A DNA stretch of 16,593 nt. It comes from Clostridiaceae bacterium (GTDB taxonomy: Bacteria > Bacillota > Clostridia > Monoglobales > Firm-18). The notes under the pieces were generated by a model. The model was not told the origin of the DNA. It searched no databases and saw only the letters and a list, made by a program, of their open reading frames with translations. How positions within the stretch are numbered: position 1 is the stretch's first letter; each line of letters opens with the position of its first letter. The translations under genes were made by a program, and so were the position numbers. Shown here in pieces: positions 1-6,798 of the stretch. The DNA lies in contig JAAZFB010000214.1 in assembly GCA_012511915.1 (NCBI GenBank), positions 1 to 16,593 of the forward strand, in the 5' to 3' direction.

Positions 1-4
1 GCAT

Positions 5-148
5 CTTAAAGTTTTAACAAAGGAAAAGCTGACTTTGTTAAAACCCAATCTGTATGGTTTTTGTTCAAAAACGCTCAAAAACCATACAGATTGGAAGTCA
101 AAAGATTTAATTTTTCTTTAGAAAAATTAGACTTTTTGACTTTTTAAG
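5..148. repeat. Compound inverted repeat: three abutting hairpins closed by an outer stem
   Basis: Read directly from the sequence. Hairpin 1 pairs 11-22 with 33-44 (12 bp, perfect, 10-nt loop). Hairpin 2 pairs 45-63 with 76-94 (19 bp, perfect, 12-nt loop). Hairpin 3 pairs 95-116 with 121-142 (22 positions; on the plus strand two are G-U wobbles and one is an A-C mismatch; 4-nt loop). CTTAAA at 5-10 pairs with TTTAAG at 143-148 and encloses all three. No base is left unpaired at the junctions 10/11, 44/45, 94/95 and 142/143. The layout is a four-way junction or cloverleaf. No coding potential is evident. It could be a palindromic mobile-element end, a MITE or a structured RNA; I do not recognise a known family. 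Confidence 0.75.
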
Positions 149-238
149 TAAGCCCTAATTAAGACGATTATATCACATCTGGAACTAAATTACATCTATT
201 TTAACTCAAAAATATTAAAAACATCTTATTTGTACTGA
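149..238. other. AT-rich spacer with no recognised gene
   Basis: This 90-base stretch is very AT-rich and lies between the compound inverted repeat and the 12-bp tandem repeat. No open frame with a ribosome binding site and no RNA gene was seen on either strand. Together with its neighbours it makes up the only gene-free stretch longer than 300 bases in the window (1-377). Confidence 0.6.
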
Positions 239-276
239 TTTTAGTATTGTATTAGTATTATTATTAGTATTATTAT
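239..276. repeat. 12-bp tandem repeat, about three copies
   Basis: Two exact copies of ATTAGTATTATT lie at 251-262 and 263-274. A degenerate copy (TTTTAGTATTGT) immediately precedes them at 239-250, and two bases of a further unit follow. The block is almost pure A and T and lies 25 bases from the csp terminator stem. No function can be assigned. Confidence 0.7.
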
Positions 277-292
277 CGCCCATGCAGCGCAA

Positions 293-335
293 CACAAAAC
301 AAAGCCACCGCATGATAAGCGGTGGCTTTGTGTGT
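293..335 (-). terminator. Intrinsic terminator of the cold-shock gene (likely bidirectional)
   Basis: A perfect 12-bp stem pairs CAAAGCCACCGC (300-311) with GCGGTGGCTTTG (319-330) around a 7-nt loop. On the minus strand it is followed by TTTTGTGTT, and it begins 48 bases after the csp stop codon. On the plus strand the stem is followed by TGTGTTTTAC, so it may also stop transcription entering from the left. Confidence 0.9.
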
Positions 336-377
336 TTTACATTATCGATTAAACATTTATATGTTTAGGACCGACAA

Positions 378-578
378 TCAAACTTTGGATACGTTTGCAG
401 CCTGTGGTCCTTTAGCTCCTTCAATAACTTCAAACTGAACTTCCGTACCTTCGTCCAATACCTTATAACCTTCCATAGCTATGGCTGAAAAATGAACAAA
501 TACATCTGTTCCGTCTTCGCTTTCGATGAAACCATACCCCTTTTCGGCATTAAACCACTTGACCTTACCCTTTTGCAT
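378..578 (-). CDS. Cold-shock protein, CspA/CspB family
   Basis: This is a 66-residue single cold-shock domain, the usual length of bacterial Csp proteins. These bind single-stranded RNA and DNA and act as RNA chaperones in the cytoplasm. The two nucleic-acid-binding motifs are visible: RNP1 as KGYGFIE around residues 13-19 and RNP2 as VFVHFSAI around 26-33, with the conserved KWFNAEKG start. The ATG at 578 is preceded by AGGAGGT with an 8-base gap. The gene has its own promoter, whose -35 overlaps the upstream stop codon, and its own terminator, so it is a monocistronic unit rather than the tail of the upstream operon. Which paralogue (CspB, CspC or CspD type) cannot be told from sequence alone, and cold induction is not shown. 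Confidence 0.96.
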   Translation of the reverse strand: MQKGKVKWFNAEKGYGFIESEDGTDVFVHFSAIAMEGYKVLDEGTEVQFEVIEGAKGPQAANVSKV

Positions 579-604
579 TCAAAAAAACCTCCTAAACAAA
601 TTGC

Positions 605-657
605 GTGTCTATTACATGACACTTCTAAAGTGTAGCATAGCCAACTCCCAATGTCAA
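605..657 (-). promoter_or_regulatory. Promoter and 5' leader of the cold-shock gene
   Basis: On the minus strand, TTGACA (652-657) and TACACT (629-634) are separated by exactly 17 bases, a good sigma-A-type promoter. The -35 overlaps the TGA stop of the upstream methyltransferase gene (654-656). The -10 lies in a palindrome, ACACTT-TAG-AAGTGT on the minus strand (619-633). The predicted transcript would start near 621 and begin with a small hairpin, GTGTC (618-622) with GACAC (605-609). The AAGTGTC segment could pair with either partner. The role of the palindrome (operator or leader hairpin) is inference. Confidence 0.8.
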
Positions 658-1388
658 CAAATATTTTTGCATACAAACATCAAGCGGCCGCTTGTTTGGC
701 TTGGCGGGTTAAATGTCAGACCGTCAAAACAGCCTAAAACGGTCAAATTTGCTTGATCAAGCATACGGGTTATTTGATTTTGACTGTATGCGCGTTGTCT
801 TTGTAATTCATCCTTGCGATAATACTTTGCCCCATTTTTGATGAAAAAAGTCAGCTTATATGTACATATTTTCGTTTTTTGATGGTAAACATTTTCCCAT
901 GTATAGAATATATTGCCTTGATCGAATATAAAGGTGTTGTTACCAAGAACTTTTGCGATTTTATGTTTGCTGTTTATATCAAAAATAAACAAGCCTTTTG
1001 GATTCAAATAATTTTTCACCAAAGCGAATGTTTTTTTGAGCTGTTCGGTATCTGTTATATAATTAATACTGTCCAAAGTGCAAATTATAGCATCAACAGT
1101 GCCGTAAAGCTCAAAGTCCGTCATGTCTTGACATGTATAGCATATTGGAAGACTTCCTTTTTTTTGCGCCGCAACAGCTAACATATCAGGGGACTTGTCA
1201 ATCCCAATCATATCATAACCCTTTTTTGCAAGTAAGGTTGTGATGCTTCCGGTGCCGCAGGCAAGATCAAGCACAAGATTTATCCCGTTGCCGTAGCGCA
1301 AAAATATTGTTTCGATATAATTTGCCCAGTTCGTATAGTCTTCATTAATAAGTTCATCATATATATATGCAAAATCCGTATAACTCAA
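654..1388 (-). CDS. Class I SAM-dependent methyltransferase, YqeM-like
   Basis: This 244-residue cytoplasmic protein has the Rossmann-fold SAM site. Motif I is VLDLACGTG (39-47), and the acidic motif-II residue lies in GIDKSPDM (D64). The N-terminal FAYIYDEL and the layout resemble YqeM-type methyltransferases of Firmicutes, whose substrate I do not know. The C-terminal part probably forms a substrate cap. The start is TTG at 1388, preceded by GAGG with an 8-base gap. Its TTGA overlaps the TGA stop of the yerC-like gene by four bases, so the two are probably translationally coupled. The stop codon is embedded in the csp promoter. The substrate (tRNA, small molecule or protein) cannot be told from the sequence. 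Confidence 0.88.
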   Translation of the reverse strand: MSYTDFAYIYDELINEDYTNWANYIETIFLRYGNGINLVLDLACGTGSITTLLAKKGYDMIGIDKSPDMLAVAAQKKGSLPICYTCQDMTDFELYGTVDAIICTLDSINYITDTEQLKKTFALVKNYLNPKGLFIFDINSKHKIAKVLGNNTFIFDQGNIFYTWENVYHQKTKICTYKLTFFIKNGAKYYRKDELQRQRAYSQNQITRMLDQANLTVLGCFDGLTFNPPSQTSGRLMFVCKNIC

Positions 1389-1675
1389 CTTTGTAACCTC
1401 GATAGTACTATTTGATAGCCATTTTCCCCATGATTCAGACTTCTGTTTACTCTACTTACCGTTGCGCTGCTCGCGCCGGTTTGTTCAACTATGGTGTTAT
1501 AAACCTGCCCTTCGGACAGCATTTTTGCCACATCAAGCCGCTGAGCCATTTCCTTAACTTCCGTTACAGTACAAATGTCGGCAAAAAAAGCCTCGCATTC
1601 TGCTTCCGTCTTAAGCGTTAACACAGCCTTATAAAGCATTTGCCTGCCTTTTTCATGTCCCAAGCTAACCACCAT
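1385..1675 (-). CDS. YerC/YecD-family TrpR-like DNA-binding regulator
   Basis: This 96-residue protein resembles the small YerC/YecD proteins, which share the TrpR-type helix-turn-helix fold. Residues 20-50 hold the family-like stretch CTVTEVKEMAQRLDVAKML. A recognition-helix segment, TGASSATVSRVNRSLNHG, follows. TrpR-like proteins are DNA-binding repressors; the ligand and targets of YerC proteins are not evident here. The start is uncertain: the ATG at 1675 directly abuts AAAGGG with no gap, so the in-frame TTG four codons later (after GGTGG) may be the real start. In B. subtilis yerC lies near the pcrB-pcrA genes, and here it follows pcrA. It overlaps the downstream methyltransferase by four bases. 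Confidence 0.87.
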   Translation of the reverse strand: MVVSLGHEKGRQMLYKAVLTLKTEAECEAFFADICTVTEVKEMAQRLDVAKMLSEGQVYNTIVEQTGASSATVSRVNRSLNHGENGYQIVLSRLQS

Positions 1676-1715
1676 CCCTTTCTATCTCAAAAAACATTAC
1701 AAAAACAGCATGTAT

Positions 1716-1885
1716 TTACACTACAGCGAACATTCGGCGTGTGACAGATTATTAAAATGATTTTTTTGTCAGGTGAATCAGCGAAAATCGGGTAATGCTT
1801 TGTGTATTGCCTGATTTTTGATGATTTGCATGGCGGAAAATCATTCAAAATATGGTGCGCGCCCGATGTGTTCGTTGTAGTGTTA
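1716..1885. repeat. Long imperfect hairpin element (MITE-like), with TTA at both edges
   Basis: Left arm 1718-1796 and right arm 1806-1883 pair around a 9-nt loop (1797-1805). The outer stem runs from 1718/1883 to 1743/1856 with two bulges and no mismatch. The inner stem runs from 1756/1845 to 1796/1806 with one bulge and two G-A mismatches. A looser internal loop lies between them. On the plus strand 13 of the pairs are G-U wobbles; on the minus strand all 13 would be A-C mismatches. TTA occurs on both sides (1716-1718 and 1883-1885), as a 3-bp target duplication would leave, and the right copy is the pcrA stop codon. No transposase is present. It separates pcrA from the yerC-like gene. Confidence 0.8.
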
Positions 1886-4054
1886 ATTCTCAACTTTTGT
1901 CAAGTTGGCATAAGCCGCCATAAGCTGCTTAGTGCCACAGCTATCAAAAGCAATTTCAAGGTGATAATCGTTCCCCACATTAACTGCTTTGAGTATGATA
2001 CCCCGTCCAAACTTTTTATGCAGCACCGTTTCGCCTGTGGAGAATGACATCATCTGCTTACTTGGTTTTGCAGTTTTAGATTGATTGTATACCGGTATGT
2101 AAATACTTGATATGTCCTTAGGTTGTGCGGTCATGTGCGAGGCCGGTCTATCAATGAGCTCTGTTGGAATTTCTTCAACAAAGCGGGATAGCAGGTTGTG
2201 TTTTGTTGCGCCAAATAAAGTTCTTGTCGCGGCATGTGTTATGTATAGCTGTTCTTTTGCACGCGTAACACCTACATAGCATAATCGTCGTTCTTCCTCC
2301 AATTCGTCATTGCTCGAAAACGAAAGATAGCTTGGAAAAACACCCTCTTCTGCTCCGGCTATAAATACGAACGGAAACTCAAGCCCTTTGGCGCTGTGTA
2401 AAGTCATAAGCACAACGGCGTTTTGCGTTTCATCATAATTATCGATATCTGCCACCAAAGAAATATTCTCTAAAAACTCGCCAAGGGTTGGCGTGTCCGT
2501 TGTATGTATATATTCTTTTGCAGATGATATAAATTCATATATGTTTTCTAACCTTGTAACACTTTCAACACTGTTTTCCTGTTCCAATGCAGGAATGTAC
2601 CCGGTTTGGATAAGTACCTCTTGAACAAAGGCATCAAGTGGTTGCTGTTGTATAATGTTCAACCTTTCAATAACATCGGTAAACTGTCTAACCCTTACAA
2701 CAGCACGCTCAAGTTGTGGATAACGATTAGCGTTTTTGCACACCTCGAACATGTCTATTTCTTCACGTGCGGCAATTTGTTCAACCTTTTCCACCGTGGT
2801 TGCGCCTATCCCTCGCTTAGGTTCGTTTATTATCCGTTTTAAACTGACGTTATCCCCCTTATTAAAAACAACACGCAAATATGCTATTGCATCTTTAATC
2901 TCTTTTCTGTCGTAGAACCTAAGCCCGCCCAGAACACGGTATGGTATAGCCGCACGTGTAAGTGCATCCTCAATAACACGTGATTGCGAGTTCATACGGT
3001 ATAGCACTGCAAAATCATTATAACTGGTGGCTGTTTGCTCAATTTGTTGCACAATATATCGTGCTTCATCGTATTCTGTTTGACCTTTATACAGAATAAT
3101 CTTATCTCCTGCACCCTTGCTTGTCCATAGTTGCTTGCCTTTTCTTCCGATATTATTCTTGATAATGTTATTTGCCGCATCAAGTATCGTTTGGGTGGAA
3201 CGATAGTTTTCTTCAAGTTTAATAACCTTGGCTTCGGGGAATTGTTTTTCAAAGCCTAATATGTTTTCGATATCCGCACCCCGAAACTTGTATATGCTTT
3301 GGTCATCATCACCGACAACACACAAATTGCGATGTTTGCCCGCCAACAAGCTTACAAGCCTGTACTGGGCGTGGTTGGTATCTTGATATTCGTCAACTAA
3401 AACATATTTAAACTTTGTCTGATAAAGCGATAAAACATCCGGATACTGCTCAAATAGTTGGACGGTCAACATAATAATATCATCAAAATCAACCGCCCCA
3501 TATCTTTTTAGTTTGCGGTTATAAAGGTGATATATCTTGCTAATCTGCCCAAACCTATAATCACCGCCAAGGGTTTGTTCGAATAAATCCGGTGTCAAAA
3601 GCTCATCTTTTGCCCGTGATATTGCCGACAGCACCTGTTTGGGCGGAAAGTTTTTATCGGATAGGTTTAGCTCCCTTAGACACTCTTTTATGACAGTCAA
3701 TTGGTCTGCCGTGTCGTATATATTAAACTGTGACGGATAATCAAGGTTTTTTATGTTACCGCGCAAAATTTTGACACATGCAGAATGAAAGGTGCTTGCC
3801 CAAATATCCTGCGCATACACGCCAAGCATATTTTCAAGGCGCATCTTCAATTCCGCCGCCGCCTTGTTTGTAAAGGTTATCGCAAGGATATTATAAGGTT
3901 GTACATTTTTAGATTTTAACAAATACGCTACTTTATTTATAAGCACGGTGGTTTTACCGCTGCCTGCACCGGCAAGTATAAGTAAAGGCCCGTCTGTCGC
4001 GAAAACAGCCTCCCGCTGTTTGTCGTTAAGATGCGGAAAAGTTAAATCAAGCAT
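1883..4054 (-). CDS. pcrA: ATP-dependent DNA helicase PcrA (UvrD/Rep superfamily 1)
   Basis: PcrA is a 3'-5' DNA helicase used in nucleotide-excision repair, replication through transcription complexes, and removal of RecA filaments. All SF1 motifs are visible in the 723 residues: Q-motif LNDKQ (Q13), Walker A GAGSGKTT (K34), Ia ITFTNKAAAEL, II DEYQDT (221-226), III GDDDQSIYKFRGAD (248-261), IV EENYRST, V LMTLHSAKGLEF and VI RRLCYVGVTRAKEQL. The last 55 residues (VLHKKFGRGIILKAV onward) form the Tudor-like domain that contacts RNA polymerase in PcrA proteins. The length fits the family (B. subtilis about 740). ATG 4054 follows GGAGGGGG and overlaps the mnmA stop by eight bases, so it is coupled to the isc-mnmA run. 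The stop codon abuts the hairpin element. Confidence 0.97.
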   Translation of the reverse strand: MLDLTFPHLNDKQREAVFATDGPLLILAGAGSGKTTVLINKVAYLLKSKNVQPYNILAITFTNKAAAELKMRLENMLGVYAQDIWASTFHSACVKILRGNIKNLDYPSQFNIYDTADQLTVIKECLRELNLSDKNFPPKQVLSAISRAKDELLTPDLFEQTLGGDYRFGQISKIYHLYNRKLKRYGAVDFDDIIMLTVQLFEQYPDVLSLYQTKFKYVLVDEYQDTNHAQYRLVSLLAGKHRNLCVVGDDDQSIYKFRGADIENILGFEKQFPEAKVIKLEENYRSTQTILDAANNIIKNNIGRKGKQLWTSKGAGDKIILYKGQTEYDEARYIVQQIEQTATSYNDFAVLYRMNSQSRVIEDALTRAAIPYRVLGGLRFYDRKEIKDAIAYLRVVFNKGDNVSLKRIINEPKRGIGATTVEKVEQIAAREEIDMFEVCKNANRYPQLERAVVRVRQFTDVIERLNIIQQQPLDAFVQEVLIQTGYIPALEQENSVESVTRLENIYEFISSAKEYIHTTDTPTLGEFLENISLVADIDNYDETQNAVVLMTLHSAKGLEFPFVFIAGAEEGVFPSYLSFSSNDELEEERRLCYVGVTRAKEQLYITHAATRTLFGATKHNLLSRFVEEIPTELIDRPASHMTAQPKDISSIYIPVYNQSKTAKPSKQMMSFSTGETVLHKKFGRGIILKAVNVGNDYHLEIAFDSCGTKQLMAAYANLTKVEN

Positions 4055-5096
4055 CTATTATGCCCCCTCCCAACACCGTTTCCCCGTCGTAAAAAACAAT
4101 GCTCTGACCGGGTGTTACGGCATTCTGCCCGTTTTCAAACACTACACGCACACCCGCCTGAGCAGAATAGACGACACATGGAGAATCCTTTGCATTATAC
4201 CGTATTTTTGCGGTACAAGCAAATTCTTTGGGAATTGTATCAAACGGTATAAAGTTCAATTCACCGGCTGTAAGCATCGTGCTGCGCCTTTGATCGTCAT
4301 CCCCGAGGTGAATTTTGTTTGTAACAGCGTCAATCTTTGTTATATATATGGGCTTTCCCAGCGCTAAGCCAAGTCCCTTTCGTTGCCCCACCGTATAATG
4401 AATTATACCTTTATGGGTACCCACGGTTTGCCCATTATAAATAAAATCCCCAAAAGGGGAAATACCTGCTCTCTTTTCAATAAAAGCAGCATAATCGTTA
4501 TCCAATACAAAGCATATTTCCTGGCTTTCCTTTTTTTCGGCTGTTACAAGCCCAAACCGTCGGGCAATTTCCCTTGTTTGCGCTTTGGTTTTATCGCCAA
4601 GCGGCATAAGTATACGGGAGAGCTGCTGCTGGGAAAGAGTATACAAAAAATATGTTTGGTCTTTGTTTTTATCAACACCACGCTGTAGCAAGAAACGTCC
4701 GTCCTTTTGTGTAACCCGCGCATAATGCCCTGTTGCTACAAAATCTGCCCCCAATGCCTTCGCCCTATTCAAAAGCGAACCAAATTTTATATGCTTATTA
4801 CACGCTATGCATGGATTAGGGGTTCTGCCATTTTTATATTCATTTACAAAGTAATCAATTACAAATCTTTCGAATTCACACGTAAAATCCACAACATAAT
4901 GGGGAATCCCAATCCTTTCGGCGGCAAGAGAGGCATCCCGGATATCAACTCCGGTACAATACCCTGTATCCGATTGCTGAACATTATGTAACTGCATTGT
5001 TATACCTATTACATTATAGCCTTGTTCTTTTAACAACGCCGCAGTAACACTGCTGTCAACACCGCCGCTCATACCGACCGCTACACTATTTATCAC
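4047..5096 (-). CDS. mnmA: tRNA-specific 2-thiouridylase MnmA
   Basis: MnmA uses ATP to adenylate C2 of the wobble uridine U34 in tRNA-Lys, Glu and Gln, then inserts sulfur delivered from a cysteine desulfurase. The PP-loop SGGVDSS lies at about residues 10-16. The two catalytic cysteines align with NPCIACNKHIKFG (C99) and SQEICFV (C195). RVGQRKG-type and C-terminal beta-barrel segments such as YTVGQRKGLGLALG are present. I chose the GTG at 5096, giving 349 residues and 11 bases of overlap with iscU. A TTG at 5135 in the same frame would add 13 residues with no family match and no ribosome binding site. Neither start has a strong Shine-Dalgarno, which suggests coupling to iscU. IscS two genes upstream is the likely sulfur donor. 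Confidence 0.96.
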   Translation of the reverse strand: MINSVAVGMSGGVDSSVTAALLKEQGYNVIGITMQLHNVQQSDTGYCTGVDIRDASLAAERIGIPHYVVDFTCEFERFVIDYFVNEYKNGRTPNPCIACNKHIKFGSLLNRAKALGADFVATGHYARVTQKDGRFLLQRGVDKNKDQTYFLYTLSQQQLSRILMPLGDKTKAQTREIARRFGLVTAEKKESQEICFVLDNDYAAFIEKRAGISPFGDFIYNGQTVGTHKGIIHYTVGQRKGLGLALGKPIYITKIDAVTNKIHLGDDDQRRSTMLTAGELNFIPFDTIPKEFACTAKIRYNAKDSPCVVYSAQAGVRVVFENGQNAVTPGQSIVFYDGETVLGGGIIDA

Positions 5097-5520
5097 AGGG
5101 ACAGTTCTGATGGCAACTTTCCGATGAACCGACAATAGGGGTTGGGTCTATGCCCTGCCTTTTATAGTAATCCGCAATAGTGCTTTTTATGGCTTCTTCG
5201 GCAAGTACGCTGCAATGCATTTTTACGGGGGGCAGACCTTCAAGCGCCTCTACAACTGCCTTGTTTGTAAGACTAAGGGCCTCTTGTATCGTTTTGCCCT
5301 TAACCAAGTCAGTAGCCATGCTGCTTGTGGCAATAGCTGCACCGCAACCAAACGTCTTAAATTTAACGTCTTTTATAATATCGTCTTCAATTTTCATATA
5401 TATTTTCATAATGTCGCCGCATTTTTTATTGCCAACCTCACCTATAGCATTTGCATCTTCAATTTCACCCACATTATGCGGGTCTGTAAAATGGCTCATT
5501 ACTTTATCCGAATATAGCAT
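5086..5520 (-). CDS. iscU: IscU/NifU-type iron-sulfur cluster scaffold with cysteine-rich tail
   Basis: IscU assembles [2Fe-2S] clusters from sulfur supplied by IscS and passes them to apoproteins. The three scaffold cysteines are present: C34 in KKCGD (with D36), C59 in FGCGAAIATS and C103 in KMHCSVLAEE. The LPPVK motif at 96-100 is the segment recognised by the HscA chaperone in other bacteria. The protein ends in an unusual tail, SCHQNCPCDK, adding C136, C140 and C142. I chose ATG 5520, which has CGGAG eight bases upstream (144 residues). A GTG at 5529 lies too close to that site. It is 31 bases from the iscS stop and overlaps mnmA, forming an iscS-iscU-mnmA run. Confidence 0.95.
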   Translation of the reverse strand: MLYSDKVMSHFTDPHNVGEIEDANAIGEVGNKKCGDIMKIYMKIEDDIIKDVKFKTFGCGAAIATSSMATDLVKGKTIQEALSLTNKAVVEALEGLPPVKMHCSVLAEEAIKSTIADYYKRQGIDPTPIVGSSESCHQNCPCDK

Positions 5521-5551
5521 TATTTTCACTCCGTTTCATAATATTTACCCT

Positions 5552-6694
5552 TTATGTTAATGGGGACATCTCCCTAAGTCTTTGCACTATCGGTATAAGC
5601 TCTTTTATGATTGTATCCGCCTGCTCGGCCGTATTGTCTTCGGAAAAGCTTACACGCAATGAACCATGCGCCGTTTCATGGGGCAAGCCGATTGCTAACA
5701 AAACGTGCGATGGGTCTAACGATCCGCTGGTGCATGCCGAGCCGCTGGATGCTGCTATGCCTTTTAAATCAAGCATTAAAAGCAGTGATTCGCCCTCAAT
5801 GAAATCGAAAGAAAAGTTTACATTTCCCGGTAATCTCTTGGTGGGATGCCCGTTTAATCTGCAATTTGGTATTGAATTGTATACTTGCTTGATAAAATCA
5901 TCCCTTAGGGACTGCATTTTTTCAATGTTTTCAGCCATCTTTTTTTGTGCGAGGACTGCCGCATAACCAAAACCCACTATTCCCGCCACATTCTCCGTCG
6001 ATGCCCTTTTATTATTTTCTTGGGCACCGCCATGCATATACTGTGATATTCGAGTGCCTTTGCGAATATAAAGTGCACCTACACCTTTGGGGCCACCCAA
6101 TTTATGAGCAGAAATCGAAAGTAAATCCGCATTTATATCATCCACATCAAGCGGCATGTGTCCGAACGCCTGAACGGCATCGGTGTGGAAAGGTATTTTG
6201 TGTTCTTTAGCAATAGCTCCAAGCTGTGAAACAGGCTGAATTGTGCCGATTTCATTGTTTGCTGTCATAATGGATATTAAGCTTGTATCGTCTGTAATGG
6301 CGGCTTTTAAATCGTCGGGGTTTACTAACCCGTAACTGTCAACGCCCAAATATGTTACTTCAAAACCGTTGCGTTTTAGGTATTCAAAGCAATGGAGTAC
6401 CGCATGGTGTTCAATGGCAGATGTTATTATATGTCTGCCTTTGCCGGATTGTGCAACGCCTTTAATTGCCCAGTTATCCGCCTCACTGCCGCTGCCGGTA
6501 AAAAATATTTCGTCCTTTTTTGCACCAATAGAATCGGCGATCTGTTGGCGTGCATTTTCAATCGCCTCTTTTGCCTCTCGACCTAATGTATATATCGACG
6601 ATGGATTACCGTATTTGCTTGTTAAATACGGCATCATCTTATCCAGAACCTCCGGTTTCAGCGCCGTTGTAGCTGCGTTATCCACATATATCAT
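5552..6694 (-). CDS. iscS: Cysteine desulfurase, IscS/NifS family
   Basis: This PLP enzyme converts cysteine to alanine and carries the sulfur as a persulfide to IscU and MnmA. Counting from ATG 6694 (380 residues), it shows YVDNAATT at the N-terminus, the SAIEHHAV histidine that stacks on PLP, D172/Q175 in HTDAVQAFG, the PLP lysine K198 in SISAHKLGGPKG and the catalytic cysteine C321 in SSGSACTSGSLDPSHVL. The short active-site loop and SGSACTSG wording are typical of the NifS/IscS class rather than SufS. ATG 6694 has AAAGG 13 bases upstream; the in-frame TTG at 6703 is closer to it and remains possible. A consensus promoter lies just upstream at 6770-6798. No iscR gene is next to it. Confidence 0.96.
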   Translation of the reverse strand: MIYVDNAATTALKPEVLDKMMPYLTSKYGNPSSIYTLGREAKEAIENARQQIADSIGAKKDEIFFTGSGSEADNWAIKGVAQSGKGRHIITSAIEHHAVLHCFEYLKRNGFEVTYLGVDSYGLVNPDDLKAAITDDTSLISIMTANNEIGTIQPVSQLGAIAKEHKIPFHTDAVQAFGHMPLDVDDINADLLSISAHKLGGPKGVGALYIRKGTRISQYMHGGAQENNKRASTENVAGIVGFGYAAVLAQKKMAENIEKMQSLRDDFIKQVYNSIPNCRLNGHPTKRLPGNVNFSFDFIEGESLLLMLDLKGIAASSGSACTSGSLDPSHVLLAIGLPHETAHGSLRVSFSEDNTAEQADTIIKELIPIVQRLREMSPLT

Positions 6695-6769
6695 AATTAC
6701 CAAACTGCCTTTCTGTTGATAGGTGTAAAATTTGAATAATAAAACTCATACTATTCCTCATACCCCAAT

Positions 6770-6798
6770 ATAATACACCAACGCAGCAGATAAGTCAA
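6770..6798 (-). promoter_or_regulatory. Promoter of the iscS-iscU-mnmA-pcrA run
   Basis: On the minus strand TTGACT (6793-6798) and TATTAT (6770-6775) are 17 bases apart, close to the sigma-A consensus. The -35 begins one base after the ykuS-like stop codon. It leaves a leader of about 65-70 bases before the iscS ATG. No Rrf2/IscR-type operator could be recognised with confidence in that leader. Confidence 0.75.

Noticed and set aside
230..258. Plus-strand promoter-like TTGTAC and TAGTAT with 17-base spacing
   Set aside because: It lies in AT-rich tandem repeats where such matches arise easily, and it would lead straight into the terminator with no gene.
1676..1882. Classic rho-independent terminator for pcrA
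   Set aside because: On the minus strand the stem carries many A-C mismatches and is not followed by a clean T-run, so it does not look like an ordinary terminator in the direction of pcrA.
1802..2047. Plus-strand open frame of 81 codons across the hairpin and the pcrA end
   Set aside because: It has no ribosome binding site, runs through a hairpin arm and then antisense to conserved PcrA residues, and resembles no protein.
3948..4367. Plus-strand open frame of 139 codons
   Set aside because: It is antisense to the pcrA Walker A region and the end of mnmA, both clearly real, and has no recognisable protein.
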